A stretch of 64,000 nucleotides of DNA from a virus. The DNA is taken from positions 64,001 through 128,000 of the IMG/VR virus record IMGVR_UViG_3300033183_000212. The stretch is one strand, 5' to 3'. The translations under genes and the position numbers were made by a program. Every line of letters begins with the position of its first letter. The stretch's first letter is position 1. Shown here piece after piece: positions 22,489-32,500 of the stretch. The notes beneath the pieces are model-generated. The model ran no database searches. It saw only the letters and a program-made list of their open reading frames with translations, and was not told the DNA's origin.

Positions 22489-23769
22489 ATGGCTGACATC
22501 ACCGAATTCATTCAACAAGACTATTCTAATGAAAAGCTTGATACAAAGGGATTTGAAGATCCGAGTAGAGAGTGGCCAAGACAGAGTTACTTAAACACGG
22601 CTTCAACTAATCAGGCTGCTCGTGGAATCAAGACAAATAAGGTATACACCGGTGGTGGATACAAGAACGTGTCTCTGGATCTAAAACCAGTTCAGCCTTC
22701 ATCTTATCCTAATAACCAAGTTAGAGAAACTGTAAGCGGCCACATCACTGAGATCGATGATACGCCAGGTGCTGAGCGAATGTTGTTCAGACACCGTACT
22801 GGATCTGGTGTAGAGATGCGAGCAGACGGCACTGTTATCATCAGCTCTACAAACAATACGGTGAGAGTTACATGTTGTGATGAAAAAGTAATCGTAGATG
22901 GTGATGCTGAGATGATCTATAACGGTAACTTGAGTCTACAGGTTGCTGGTGACTTTGATCTTGTTGTTGGTGGTAACTTCAACATCACTACAGGTGGAAA
23001 CAAGAACGAAGAGATTCGTGGTTCACATAAACAACAGGTCCGTAAAACACAAAAGACAATTGTCACTGAACACCAGTCAAACTTTGTAGGTGGCGTACAA
23101 ACCGAAACTGTCTTAGGTAACTCTAACAAGATCGTCAAAGGTATCGACAAGAGCATCGTAGAAGGTGGTGTTGAAGTCTTTAGTGGCAATGACATCTTGA
23201 TGACAGCTGAAGACACAGTCGTGATCAGTGCCGACAACGCAAACGTCATGGCAGACAACTTAACTGTCATCGGTGCGACAGGAACATTCGGCGGTGCAGG
23301 AATTACACATTACGGTAATACGTTTCATGGATCTTTAAACGGAGTTTCTACCGGAGCGCTAGTTGCTGGAGGTATTGGCCCTCCTGGAACACAAACAATT
23401 AGTTCAACTGTTCAGCCTACATCTGGTATCTTGAATGATATTCTACATAACAATAGCTTTGGGGTTCGTGAAGTGTCAGTCGATCCTGGTAATGTATTGA
23501 AGAGTTCTTTTGATAAGACAGAGAACTACGGCGGCATTGCCAGTAGAGAACTCACTGTTGAAGAGGTTAGGTCTAAACTGAGAGATGCTAACGCTTTGAA
23601 CAACAGGAAGTTTATTGGTGCAATGATATCTGAAGGAAAATTAAATCCAAAGTATGCGCAACAGTCTCCTTCTAAGATTGGCAGAACTGCGTCTTTGAAA
23701 TCAAATCCGGGTAGAGGCGTTAGACCAATCGGTAACAACGCTGACCTTACAAAGAGATTTACAACATGA
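22489..23769 (+). CDS. gp5 C-terminal beta-helix (cell-puncturing needle) protein
   Basis: 426 residues. After a Pro/Asn-rich start, residues about 75-120 (SGHITEIDDTPGAERMLFRH, RTGSGVEMRADGTVII) match the VgrG/gp5 region leading into the beta-helix. Repeating short strands with Val/Gly/Asn (about 125-290, KVIVDGDAEMIYNG, DFDLVVGGNFNI) form the helix. In T4 this trimeric needle pierces the outer membrane and is part of gp5; here it is a separate gene. A helical basic C-terminus is extra. Start follows the upstream stop by two bases. Confidence 0.78.
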   Translation: MADITEFIQQDYSNEKLDTKGFEDPSREWPRQSYLNTASTNQAARGIKTNKVYTGGGYKNVSLDLKPVQPSSYPNNQVRETVSGHITEIDDTPGAERMLFRHRTGSGVEMRADGTVIISSTNNTVRVTCCDEKVIVDGDAEMIYNGNLSLQVAGDFDLVVGGNFNITTGGNKNEEIRGSHKQQVRKTQKTIVTEHQSNFVGGVQTETVLGNSNKIVKGIDKSIVEGGVEVFSGNDILMTAEDTVVISADNANVMADNLTVIGATGTFGGAGITHYGNTFHGSLNGVSTGALVAGGIGPPGTQTISSTVQPTSGILNDILHNNSFGVREVSVDPGNVLKSSFDKTENYGGIASRELTVEEVRSKLRDANALNNRKFIGAMISEGKLNPKYAQQSPSKIGRTASLKSNPGRGVRPIGNNADLTKRFTT

Positions 23770-24365
23770 TTTACACACCTGATCCAGTATATAATCCAGA
23801 AAACCAAAGCGAAATCACCGCAAGGACAAAACTTGCACCGGGTATCGCTATGGCTAGGTTTCTTGGTGGTTACGGTGATAAGCAGACAATGAATCACATA
23901 ACTGATACGACCGAAAGATTGAACCTGGCCAAGCAGTATTATCTTCAAGCACAAGTTATTCGAGTTGTATCTGAAGACACCAGCGGTATGTTTGATGACT
24001 ATCGTCTTGTCGTGGCTGAAGGACTATACAGACCCTCGGCTGGAGAAACTTTAGACATAAACGGAACAAACTATTTTATGGCAAACGGCCAAGCAGTTGT
24101 GTATGAGTTGATAGACAACGATGGTGAAAATGCTTATGAAAAGACATTTGATCTTGCCGTTTTCTTAAAGGACAACATTGAATTTAAGAAGATGATTCTT
24201 GATTATGATTCATATGATCCAAGTGGTGCACTCAACGCTCAGATCGTTATGATCATGCCAAAGATCAGACATCCTTGGGCTGTAACATACGAAAACAAAA
24301 TCGAAACACAGTTCAATAATTATGTACAGAGCACCAATGAACTCGTAGAAATTCTAGAAATTTAG
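23766..24365 (+). CDS. Baseplate-operon hypothetical protein
   Basis: 199 residues overlapping the needle gene by 4 bases. Mixed beta and helical, with AKQYYLQAQVIRVVSED and RLVVAEGLYRPSAGETLDIN (a strand-rich centre) and an acidic end. I do not recognise the family. Its place between the needle and gp25 suggests a hub or inner-wedge part, perhaps a plug at the needle base, but this is inference from position. Confidence 0.5.
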   Translation: MIYTPDPVYNPENQSEITARTKLAPGIAMARFLGGYGDKQTMNHITDTTERLNLAKQYYLQAQVIRVVSEDTSGMFDDYRLVVAEGLYRPSAGETLDINGTNYFMANGQAVVYELIDNDGENAYEKTFDLAVFLKDNIEFKKMILDYDSYDPSGALNAQIVMIMPKIRHPWAVTYENKIETQFNNYVQSTNELVEILEI

Positions 24366-24379
24366 AATAAATAGTAACT

Positions 24380-24823
24380 ATGCCAGCAAAAGCCTTTTCC
24401 ATCGAAGACGGAGATCTTCAAACAAAGTCAATCATTACTGCTCGTCAGAGGCAGTACAGTGATATTGATCTTACGTTCACGAACAAGACAACTGGCGACA
24501 TCTATAAGAAGACAGATGCAGCCGCTGTTAAGCAGGCTGTAAAGAATCTCTTGTTGACAAACAGAACAGAGAGACCCTTTCAACCTTACTTTGGCGCAGA
24601 CTTAAATAAGTTTCTGTTTTCTTTGTCATCTGAGTTTGATGAAGATGATGTGAAAGAAGAGATCGCGGCCGCGATTCAAAACTATGAGCCGAGAGCGCGC
24701 GTCAAAGATATAAAAGTTAATGTTACTCCAGATAGAAATGACGTTAGAGTGACTGTAGTTTTTCAAGTAATCAGTACGTCCGAGATCGTATCAATCGATG
24801 TATCGATAGCGAGGTTAAGATAA
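24380..24823 (+). CDS. 25: gp25 baseplate wedge (sheath initiator)
   Basis: 147 residues (T4 gp25 has 132). Characteristic blocks: YSDIDLTFTNKTTGDIYKKT, VKQAVKNLLLTNRTERPFQP, then FGADLNKFLF and helix EEIAAAIQNYEPRARV. The gp25 family is lysozyme-like by name only; it nucleates the sheath on the baseplate. Directly followed by gp6 as in other T4-like phages. Confidence 0.9.
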   Translation: MPAKAFSIEDGDLQTKSIITARQRQYSDIDLTFTNKTTGDIYKKTDAAAVKQAVKNLLLTNRTERPFQPYFGADLNKFLFSLSSEFDEDDVKEEIAAAIQNYEPRARVKDIKVNVTPDRNDVRVTVVFQVISTSEIVSIDVSIARLR

Positions 24824-26665
24824 ATGGCAACAACAATCCAATCGACAAACTTAGACTTTGTTGACATCAAGAGTCGATTAAAGACGTATCTTCAGGCACG
24901 GACTGAGTTCGCTGACTATGACTTTGACGCTTCAGGTTTGTCAAACATTCTAGACGTATTAGCTTACAATACTCACATTAATGGATTGATTGCAAACTTC
25001 GCACTCAACGAGTCTTTCTTAAACACTTCTCAACTTCGCTCTTCGGCTGTTTCACACGCTGAAGTGTTGGGTTACTTTCCGAGATCTAAGACTGCATCAC
25101 AGGCTACAGTTAATCTTTCGATGACTGTGACTGACGCGAGTCGTCCAGCCACAATCACGCTTCCTGGATACACTACATCGTTCACTACATCGATTGAAGG
25201 CGTGACGTATACGTTTAGAACGATTGAAGACTATATCGCTACCGATGATGGATCTGGTGGATATGACTTCTTGAACAGTGATGGTGGAACTGGCATTCAG
25301 ATATACGAAGGAACAAGAAAAACTAAGACGTTTATTGTCGGTGAATCAGAAGAGGATCAGGTCTATGTTATTCCTGATGATACGATTGACACAACGACAA
25401 TGAAGGTTGAAGTGTATGATACAGTGTCTTCAAGCACGTTTACAACATACACTAACATTAACAGAGCCGTTAGGATTGACTCAACATCTACGATCTATCA
25501 GATCAAAGAAGTGCCTAACGGATATTATGAAGTCATCTTCGGTGATGGAAGTGTTCTAGGTCAGCAGCCTTCGGCTGGAAACAAGATCGTCATTACGTAC
25601 ATCTCTTCTTCTGCTGCAGATGCAAATGGAGGATCGACGTTCACTGCCACGTCTCAGGTTAATGTCTCTGATCTAGGTAACTATCCTCTCTCGGTGACAA
25701 CCGTTGCCGCATCAGCCGGCGGTGATGACAAAGAGAGCATCTCTTCAATCAAGAGGAATGCAACCATCGCCTTTGCCTCTCAACAGAGAATGGTAACGGC
25801 TGAAGACTATAGAGCACAGATTCTAGCAAACTACTCATCTTATGTCTCAGACGTATCTGCCTGGGGTGGAAATGAAAACGAACCACCAGAGTATGGAAAG
25901 GTGTTTGTGAGCCTGAACTTTGTATCTGGTTTGACAGACGCTACAAAGCAGTCTGTTAAAGATCAGATCGTAACGAATCTAACAAACAACTTAGCTATCA
26001 TGTCTATTGACACTAAGTTCTCGGATCCAGTTACTGCTTATCTTGAGGTAGTGACTACGTTTAACTTTGATCCAGATCTATCTTCTTTGTCAAAGAGAGC
26101 TATTGAAACGGAAGTTACAAACACGATCAATACACACTTTATAAACAACCTCAAGCAGTTTAATAAAGTGTTCCGTAGATCTTTGATGTTAAAAGACGTC
26201 GATAACACTTCTGTTGCTATTCTAGATTCTAGAGCAGATGTGAAGGTTCAACTTAGATTCACTCCTACTCTTGGAACAGCTCTGAACTACAGCTTGTATT
26301 TTCCAGTGGCAATCGCTGCACCAGATGACGTGAATCATCGTGTAACTTCTTCTACGTTTACATATGATGGTAGAACGTGTCTAATTCGTAACCTATTAAA
26401 TTCTAATGACTTGCAGATTCAAACTTTGTCTGGAACAGTTGTTGAAACAAACGTTGGTTCTTATATCGCCTCAACTGGCACAATAACTCTTATTGCTTTT
26501 AACCCGACTGCTCTACCATCGGGCACACAGATAAAGATGTCAGTTGTTCCTGCAGATGAATCGACAATCAGACCGTTGAGAAACTATATCATTGACATCG
26601 ACACTGCAGCGTCTACATCAATCGCATCGTTTGATTATCAGAACACTCGTACGACACTGGCATGA
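24824..26665 (+). CDS. 6: gp6 baseplate wedge
   Basis: 613 residues (T4 gp6 has 660). The N-terminus (NLDFVDIKSRLKTYLQ, LSNILDVLAYNTHIN) and a baseplate-J-like middle (STIYQIKEVPNGYYEVIFGDG, SIKRNATIAFASQQRMVTAEDYRAQ) are diagnostic. gp6 forms the iris-like ring that links the six wedges around the hub. It starts immediately after gp25, and its stop overlaps the next gene. Confidence 0.9.
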   Translation: MATTIQSTNLDFVDIKSRLKTYLQARTEFADYDFDASGLSNILDVLAYNTHINGLIANFALNESFLNTSQLRSSAVSHAEVLGYFPRSKTASQATVNLSMTVTDASRPATITLPGYTTSFTTSIEGVTYTFRTIEDYIATDDGSGGYDFLNSDGGTGIQIYEGTRKTKTFIVGESEEDQVYVIPDDTIDTTTMKVEVYDTVSSSTFTTYTNINRAVRIDSTSTIYQIKEVPNGYYEVIFGDGSVLGQQPSAGNKIVITYISSSAADANGGSTFTATSQVNVSDLGNYPLSVTTVAASAGGDDKESISSIKRNATIAFASQQRMVTAEDYRAQILANYSSYVSDVSAWGGNENEPPEYGKVFVSLNFVSGLTDATKQSVKDQIVTNLTNNLAIMSIDTKFSDPVTAYLEVVTTFNFDPDLSSLSKRAIETEVTNTINTHFINNLKQFNKVFRRSLMLKDVDNTSVAILDSRADVKVQLRFTPTLGTALNYSLYFPVAIAAPDDVNHRVTSSTFTYDGRTCLIRNLLNSNDLQIQTLSGTVVETNVGSYIASTGTITLIAFNPTALPSGTQIKMSVVPADESTIRPLRNYIIDIDTAASTSIASFDYQNTRTTLA

Positions 26666-27717
26666 CACATAAAGTACAAGACCTCAATCGACGTAACTTA
26701 AGCTTTTCAAAAAGCCGAGTACGCGAGCTCCTGCCTGAATACTTCGCCGAGAGTTATCCGAACATCATAACTTTCTTAGAGAAGTACTATGAGTATCTAG
26801 AAGACGAAAACATTGATTCGTTTAAGACTGAGGTTAATCAGATCTTTGTTGCGAGAGATCCTTACCAGGTTGACCTTGATAAGCTTGATTATATTCTTCA
26901 AGAGATCGGTAACGGATTAAAGACGGCTTCTTTCTTTGATAATCCTAGAATAATGACAGGTCTCCTGTCTAGGTTTTATCGAGTCAAGGGTTCTCTCAAC
27001 TCAATTGAAGGATTCTTTCGTGGATTCTTTGGCCAAGAGGTCACAGTTGAATATCCTAAGAACAAGATGTTCATTGTCGGTCAATCTGAGATCGGTTATG
27101 AATCTCTTAAGTTCATTCAAAACAACGCGCTCTATCAGATCTTTTCGATCCTAATTAAGTCGCCTTTATCGACAACCGACTATAACGACTTGTACCTCAA
27201 GTTTGTACACCCAGCTGGATTTTATTATGCAGGTCAAGTTGAGATTGAAGGTGTCAAAGCGTTTGGCATAACTGTCGACAGCGGCGGTAGCGGTATAAGA
27301 CCTGCAGCAGAAGGTGGGTTGATTCTTGCGTCTGAAGCTCCGTTTACAACGTTTCCAATCACGAACACTGCGTTTGATGTCGACAAAGCCTTTGCTACTC
27401 AAGCAGTTGAAGGAGATTCCTTCTTCACAATATCTGATTTTACGCAACTTACGGGATTGATAGACTCTGCGTCAGTCACATATCGCATGCGTCTTGATGA
27501 TCCTATAAGTAACTATCAGGCTCTTACACCAACGCAGCTAGAGACTTACTACTCGTCTCTCAGCGAAATTATTTCACCGAACTCGTTTACGTTTGATGAC
27601 AGTGATAGACAAGACAGTGCACTTACATCTGCACCAGACTTTGCTATGACGATCGAGACGATGGACAATGATATGTTCACTGTCTTGAATGATTCAATCG
27701 GAGATTCATTCTATTGA
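26662..27717 (+). CDS. Baseplate wedge-like protein following gp6
   Basis: 351 residues. The N-terminal half (VRELLPEYFAESYPNIITFL, EDENIDSFKT, RIMTGLLSRFYRVKGSLNSI, EGFFRGFFGQEV) resembles the N-terminal wedge-binding part of T4 gp7 or P2 gpI. The C-terminal half is Ser/Asp-rich and strand-like with QDSALTSAPDFAM. It overlaps the gp6 stop, and a wedge position next to gp6 is likely. Assignment to gp7 is not certain because it is three times shorter than T4 gp7. Confidence 0.6.
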   Translation: MTHKVQDLNRRNLSFSKSRVRELLPEYFAESYPNIITFLEKYYEYLEDENIDSFKTEVNQIFVARDPYQVDLDKLDYILQEIGNGLKTASFFDNPRIMTGLLSRFYRVKGSLNSIEGFFRGFFGQEVTVEYPKNKMFIVGQSEIGYESLKFIQNNALYQIFSILIKSPLSTTDYNDLYLKFVHPAGFYYAGQVEIEGVKAFGITVDSGGSGIRPAAEGGLILASEAPFTTFPITNTAFDVDKAFATQAVEGDSFFTISDFTQLTGLIDSASVTYRMRLDDPISNYQALTPTQLETYYSSLSEIISPNSFTFDDSDRQDSALTSAPDFAMTIETMDNDMFTVLNDSIGDSFY

Positions 27718-27725
27718 TATAAATA
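27718..27725 (+). promoter_or_regulatory. T4-type late promoter
   Basis: Exact TATAAATA directly after the preceding stop codon, 29 bases before the ATG at 27755. Confidence 0.7.
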
Positions 27726-27754
27726 GAATTTGATTTATCGTAACAGGTAACAAC

Positions 27755-28153
27755 ATGGCAAAACAATCAATCAGCACTGGAACAGCAGCGAACGACGGAA
27801 CGGGAGATACGCTGCGTTCTGCTGGCACCAAGATCAACTCAAACTTCGATGAGGTGTATACCTACTTAGGTAAGCATCCATTTGAGACTATCACGGCAGA
27901 TAGTGCAGCGTCTACAACCACTCCATTTACGATCTGTAACAAAGCTACTGCGCTTGCTGTTAGCCTCGCCGATGCAGATTCCGGTGGTCAGTTTAAAGTG
28001 TTTACAAACAAAGGTGCTGGTGTTGCAACGATCACTCCGGCAAGTTTTGCCCAAGGAACCACTGTAGCTCTAGATCAGTATGACGCAGTGACTCTCGTTT
28101 GGGATGAGAACAATTGGTATATCACCGGTCACTACGGTGCTACAGTAGCATAA
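27755..28153 (+). CDS. Small fibre/baseplate-type virion protein
   Basis: 132 residues. The N-terminal block (GTAANDGTGDTLRSAGTKIN, followed by SNFDEVY) is a well-known repeated element of phage fibre and baseplate proteins, probably an attachment coil. The rest is a small beta domain (FKVFTNKGAG, VTLVWDENNWYITGH). Likely surface-exposed on the baseplate. First gene after a late promoter, upstream of gp8. Confidence 0.6.
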   Translation: MAKQSISTGTAANDGTGDTLRSAGTKINSNFDEVYTYLGKHPFETITADSAASTTTPFTICNKATALAVSLADADSGGQFKVFTNKGAGVATITPASFAQGTTVALDQYDAVTLVWDENNWYITGHYGATVA

Positions 28154-28165
28154 CAGGAATAAAAA

Positions 28166-29545
28166 ATGGCAGCGATCATTACAGACAGTTTGAGAAAGTT
28201 AGTAGCAAACGCTCTGCTAACAGAGATTACCGACACCACAGACTCTGATCAATACTATATTGGTATTGGTAAGGCTGACGCCTATGATGACAGTGATATC
28301 ACGGCAACTCCAATCAGAACTTTAAGAGAAGAGAGAATTGCTCGTGCAAACTTGCAGTCAGTTAAGAAAGTCACGGCGTCTGATGCAACCTTTGTTATTC
28401 CTCGCTACAACTGGACTTCTGGTACGATCTACAGCGGTTATAACGACAACGTTGCCGGACTTCCTTCAAACGCATACTACGTGCTGACTGAAGCAAATGA
28501 AGTTTATATCTGTATCCAACAAGGTAGAAACACAGCTGGTACTGCCGTTCAGTCAACAGTAGTTCCTAGCTATACAACAGCAGGTGTAGCTCAAACTGCA
28601 GTGTTTGAAACATCTGACGGATACAGATGGAAACTGATGTATTCCTTATCTGCTGTAAATATCAACAACTTTCTATCGGCAAACTATATGCCGATTGAAT
28701 ACATTACAGATTCTCCTAACGCAGTTGGTATCACGTCTCAAGCATCTCAACAATCATCTATTCAAGATGCCGCTGTAGCTGGTCAGATCGTTGGTGTTAG
28801 AATCACAGCTCAGGGGTCAGGATATACATCTGCTCCTACTGTAACGATCAGAGGAAACGGTACCGCCGCGGCGGCAACAGCTACAGTATCTGGTGGTAAG
28901 GTTGTAAAGATTGAAATGAACAACACTACTACCGCACTGGGTTCTGGCTACTCATATGCTAGTGTACACATTACTGGAGGTGGTGGTACAGGTGCTACGG
29001 CCGAACCTATCATCGGTCCGTTGAATGGAATCGGTTCTGATGCTAGAGATGAACTGAAGGCCACTTCACTTATGCTTACAGTGAAGCCTGACGGAGACGA
29101 AGGCGGCACGTTCCTGATTGATGATCAAGACTTCCGACAAATCGTTCTGTTTAAGAACCTTGAACAAAAAGACAGTGCTTCGGCTGGTCCTATCTTCACT
29201 GCTAATACAGGTAAAGCTCTCAGAGCTGTTGAAGTCTTGTCTGGTGCTGACCTTAATGTAGATGCATTGATGACAAAAGATTCAGCGTCTGCATATATAG
29301 ATCATATCGATGGAAACACTGTTTTCTATCACCAGAACGAAAACACAGGATTTGGCACGTTTAATAACGGTGCGGTGACAGACGATCAAACTGGTTCAAC
29401 CACTATTGTTGCTGCTGAAGATAGCGGCGGTACCGGTGCTCTAGTAGACGCATTCACCGGTCAAGTTTTGTATATTGAAAATAGAGCTAAAGTTATTCGC
29501 AGCTCTAGTCAATCAGAAGATATTAAGATTGTACTTACATTCTAA
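28166..29545 (+). CDS. 8: gp8 baseplate wedge
   Basis: 459 residues (T4 gp8 has 334). N-terminal ITDSLRKLVANALLTEIT, a central GYRWKLMYSLSAVNINNFL and QDFRQIVLFKNL near residue 330 are typical of the gp8 family of non-enteric T4-like phages. A Gly-rich insert at about 205-290 with repeats of SAPTVTIRGNGTAAA type looks like an added surface domain. gp8 dimers sit at the wedge periphery. RBS AGGAATA. Confidence 0.78.
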   Translation: MAAIITDSLRKLVANALLTEITDTTDSDQYYIGIGKADAYDDSDITATPIRTLREERIARANLQSVKKVTASDATFVIPRYNWTSGTIYSGYNDNVAGLPSNAYYVLTEANEVYICIQQGRNTAGTAVQSTVVPSYTTAGVAQTAVFETSDGYRWKLMYSLSAVNINNFLSANYMPIEYITDSPNAVGITSQASQQSSIQDAAVAGQIVGVRITAQGSGYTSAPTVTIRGNGTAAAATATVSGGKVVKIEMNNTTTALGSGYSYASVHITGGGGTGATAEPIIGPLNGIGSDARDELKATSLMLTVKPDGDEGGTFLIDDQDFRQIVLFKNLEQKDSASAGPIFTANTGKALRAVEVLSGADLNVDALMTKDSASAYIDHIDGNTVFYHQNENTGFGTFNNGAVTDDQTGSTTIVAAEDSGGTGALVDAFTGQVLYIENRAKVIRSSSQSEDIKIVLTF

Positions 29546-29556
29546 GGTAAAGATAC

Positions 29557-32500
29557 ATGGCAACAAACCTCTCTTCAACGACCTTTGCAAACACTTATAA
29601 AGACGACTATAAGGACAGCGACAACTACTATAGAATCCTCTTTAACAGTGGAAAGGCTCTTCAAGCTCGTGAACTGACACAGCTTCAAACTATTATTCAA
29701 AGCGAGATTGGTAGATTTGCGCGCAACATCTTTAAAGAAGGTTCTGTTGTCAGCACAGGCGATCCTACTCTAAACAACAAGTATGCATATATTCGCTTAG
29801 TGTCGGGTGTTGCCGATGGAGACCTTCCCGCGGTTGGTCAGACGTGGTACGATACGACAGATAACGTTAAGTTTAAGATTCTAAGAACTGCAACTCAGAC
29901 AGATACTGGTGACAGAGCTACACTATATGTTCAATACATCTATACTAAAGACGCTACAGCTGGTGCAACTTCAATCGTTGTGGCAAACGGCCGTACGATC
30001 ACAAACGGAACTGATTTACTGACAGTTGCCAGTAGTTCAGCTACCGGGTATGGTACTCTATTTTCTGTTCCAAAAGGAGAGTTCTTCACTAAGGAACACT
30101 TTGTTTTTGTTGAATCGCAAAGTATTCTTTTAAGCTACTACAGCGATACTCCTACGGCTGACGTTGGATTTAAAATCACTGAAGACATTGTAACTGTCGC
30201 TGATACTGATGCGCTGTATGATAATCAAGGCAGCACGCCAAACACTGCATCTCCAGGAGCTGATCGCTATAGAATTAGATTGACACTCATTGACAAGTCT
30301 GACGTTCAGTCAGATGAAAACTTCATCTTATTATGTAGAGTTGTTGATGGAAAGATCACCTGGAAAGCTGACGCTAAAAAGAGTTACAACACAATTAATG
30401 AAGTACTTGCTCAGAGAACAAAGGAAGAGTCTGGTAACTATACAGTTAGAGCCTTTAGAGCAAACTTCAAAGAGAAAGATTCAGATGAGTTGACTCTTAC
30501 CGTAGAACCCGGTGTCGCATATGTTGAGGGATATCGTCTAGAAACTGGTTTAACTAACATAGATGTCAACAGATCTCAGATCACTCAGCAGGTAACAGGT
30601 AAAAGCGTTGTTCCTCAATACGGAAACTTTGTTGTTGCCGACAGCGCAAATGCTAGTTACGGTCTGCCTCCTATTCAGAACTTTGCACCAGTTAACCTTT
30701 ATGATTCAATCAACGGCACTGGTAACATCATTGGTTCTGCTAGAGTTCGTGCAGCTCAGCGATATGGCACCGATATAAGATACTACTTGTTTGACGTTCA
30801 GATGAACTCAGGCAAGAACTTTACTGCGGTCGAGAGCTTTGGCGGTGGTCCAACAGATTTTGTAACCATTAAGCTAGAGAACGGTGTTGCAGTACTGCAA
30901 GAGACTGGAAACAACTCGCTGTTGTTCCCGCTTCCTGCACCTAGACCTACAAATACTGGTGTAACTGTTCTAACTAGCACAGGCCTGAAGGTACAAAGAA
31001 GATATACTTTTACTACAAGCAGCACTACGCATAGTCTTGACGCGCTTAAAGCCAGTGACGGCGCGAACTGGGGTGGATCGGCCTTAACATTTACCGATGC
31101 CGGTGATTGGATACTTTCGAAAGTAGACGGCACACCTACAGCACCTACCATTAACAGCGGTCTTGGAACAGGCACTGTTATCATTGGTGGATTGACAACT
31201 TCTACAGCATATGTGCTGTATGCATATGTTCATGTTTCAAATCCTGTTCAAAAGAACAAGACCCTCACTGCTGCATCTAAGTCTTTCTCTGCCTTTAACG
31301 GTGGGGCCGATTCAGATGGAACGTTGAACTGGCTAGAGTTGAACCATTCGGACGTGTTTAAAGTGAACTGGGTTAAGCTTGATGACTCAAACGGAAGAGA
31401 CATCACGACTAGCTTCATCTTTGATAACGGACAACGAGATAACTTCTATAAGTTTGGTAGACTGATTCAAAAAGAAGGATTGAGCATTCCAACTAATAGA
31501 ACTATTGTCACTAACTATGAGTACTTTGAGCACGGCACTGGTCACTTCTTTAGTGCAAACTCATATGGTGGTATAAACTATACACTGATTCCTTCTCACA
31601 CGAAGAACAACGGTGAAACCATATCTTTGAGAGATGTGCTTGATTTTAGGCCTGCCTTTGATTCATCTGGTGGTTTTACTGAGACAAACGACGTTGTAAC
31701 TCTTCTACCAGAAAACACAGATAACATTGGCGTAACTACGACACACTACTTGTCTAGAAAAGATAAGCTTGTTGTTCGTAGAAACGAAACTGATCTAAAA
31801 GCACCGACGGCCGAAGTAACTTATATTGAAGGACAACCTTCATTTAATCCGGTTGAACCGTTGGCTCCTGTTGGATCTATGACTCTTTACAAGTATGAGT
31901 TGAATCCATATACGCTTAGCGAATCAGACCTGTCCGTAGAGTATATCAATAACAAAGGATATACCATGCGAGACATTGGTAAGCTTGAAAAGAGAATTGA
32001 CATCCTTGAAGAGCTTACAACATTGAACCTGCTTGAAGTAAACACAGCCAGTCTTTTGGTTGTCGACTCAGCTGGTAATCCTCGCACTAAGTCTGGCTTC
32101 TTAGCTGATAACTTTACAAGTCAAGATTTCTCAGAGATCAATACTCCTAGATACAGAGCTTCTATTGATCAAGCCGAGAACACGCTGAATCCTCCTTTCG
32201 TTTCAAAAGAAATTAGGTTGACGTTTGACTCGTCAAACTCGAACTATAGTAACGCGAACGTTCAGCGCACTGGAGATGTAGTCACTTTACAATATACTAA
32301 TAAAAATATTGTAAATCAGAATCTCGCCACAGAAACGATTAACGTTAATCCGTTTGCAGTCATTGGTAATGAAGGTTACTTGACGCTGTCTCCAACTTCT
32401 GATAACTGGGTTGAAACCAGATATAGACAAGATAATATCATCGATGGCGGAGTCAGATCTAATCTAAACGCAGATCAGCTAAGACAAGCTTTGCGTAACG

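Noticed and set aside
24366-24373. AATAAATA before gp25 as a late promoter
   Set aside because: Mismatch at the first base and gp25 lies in a continuous operon, so support is weak.
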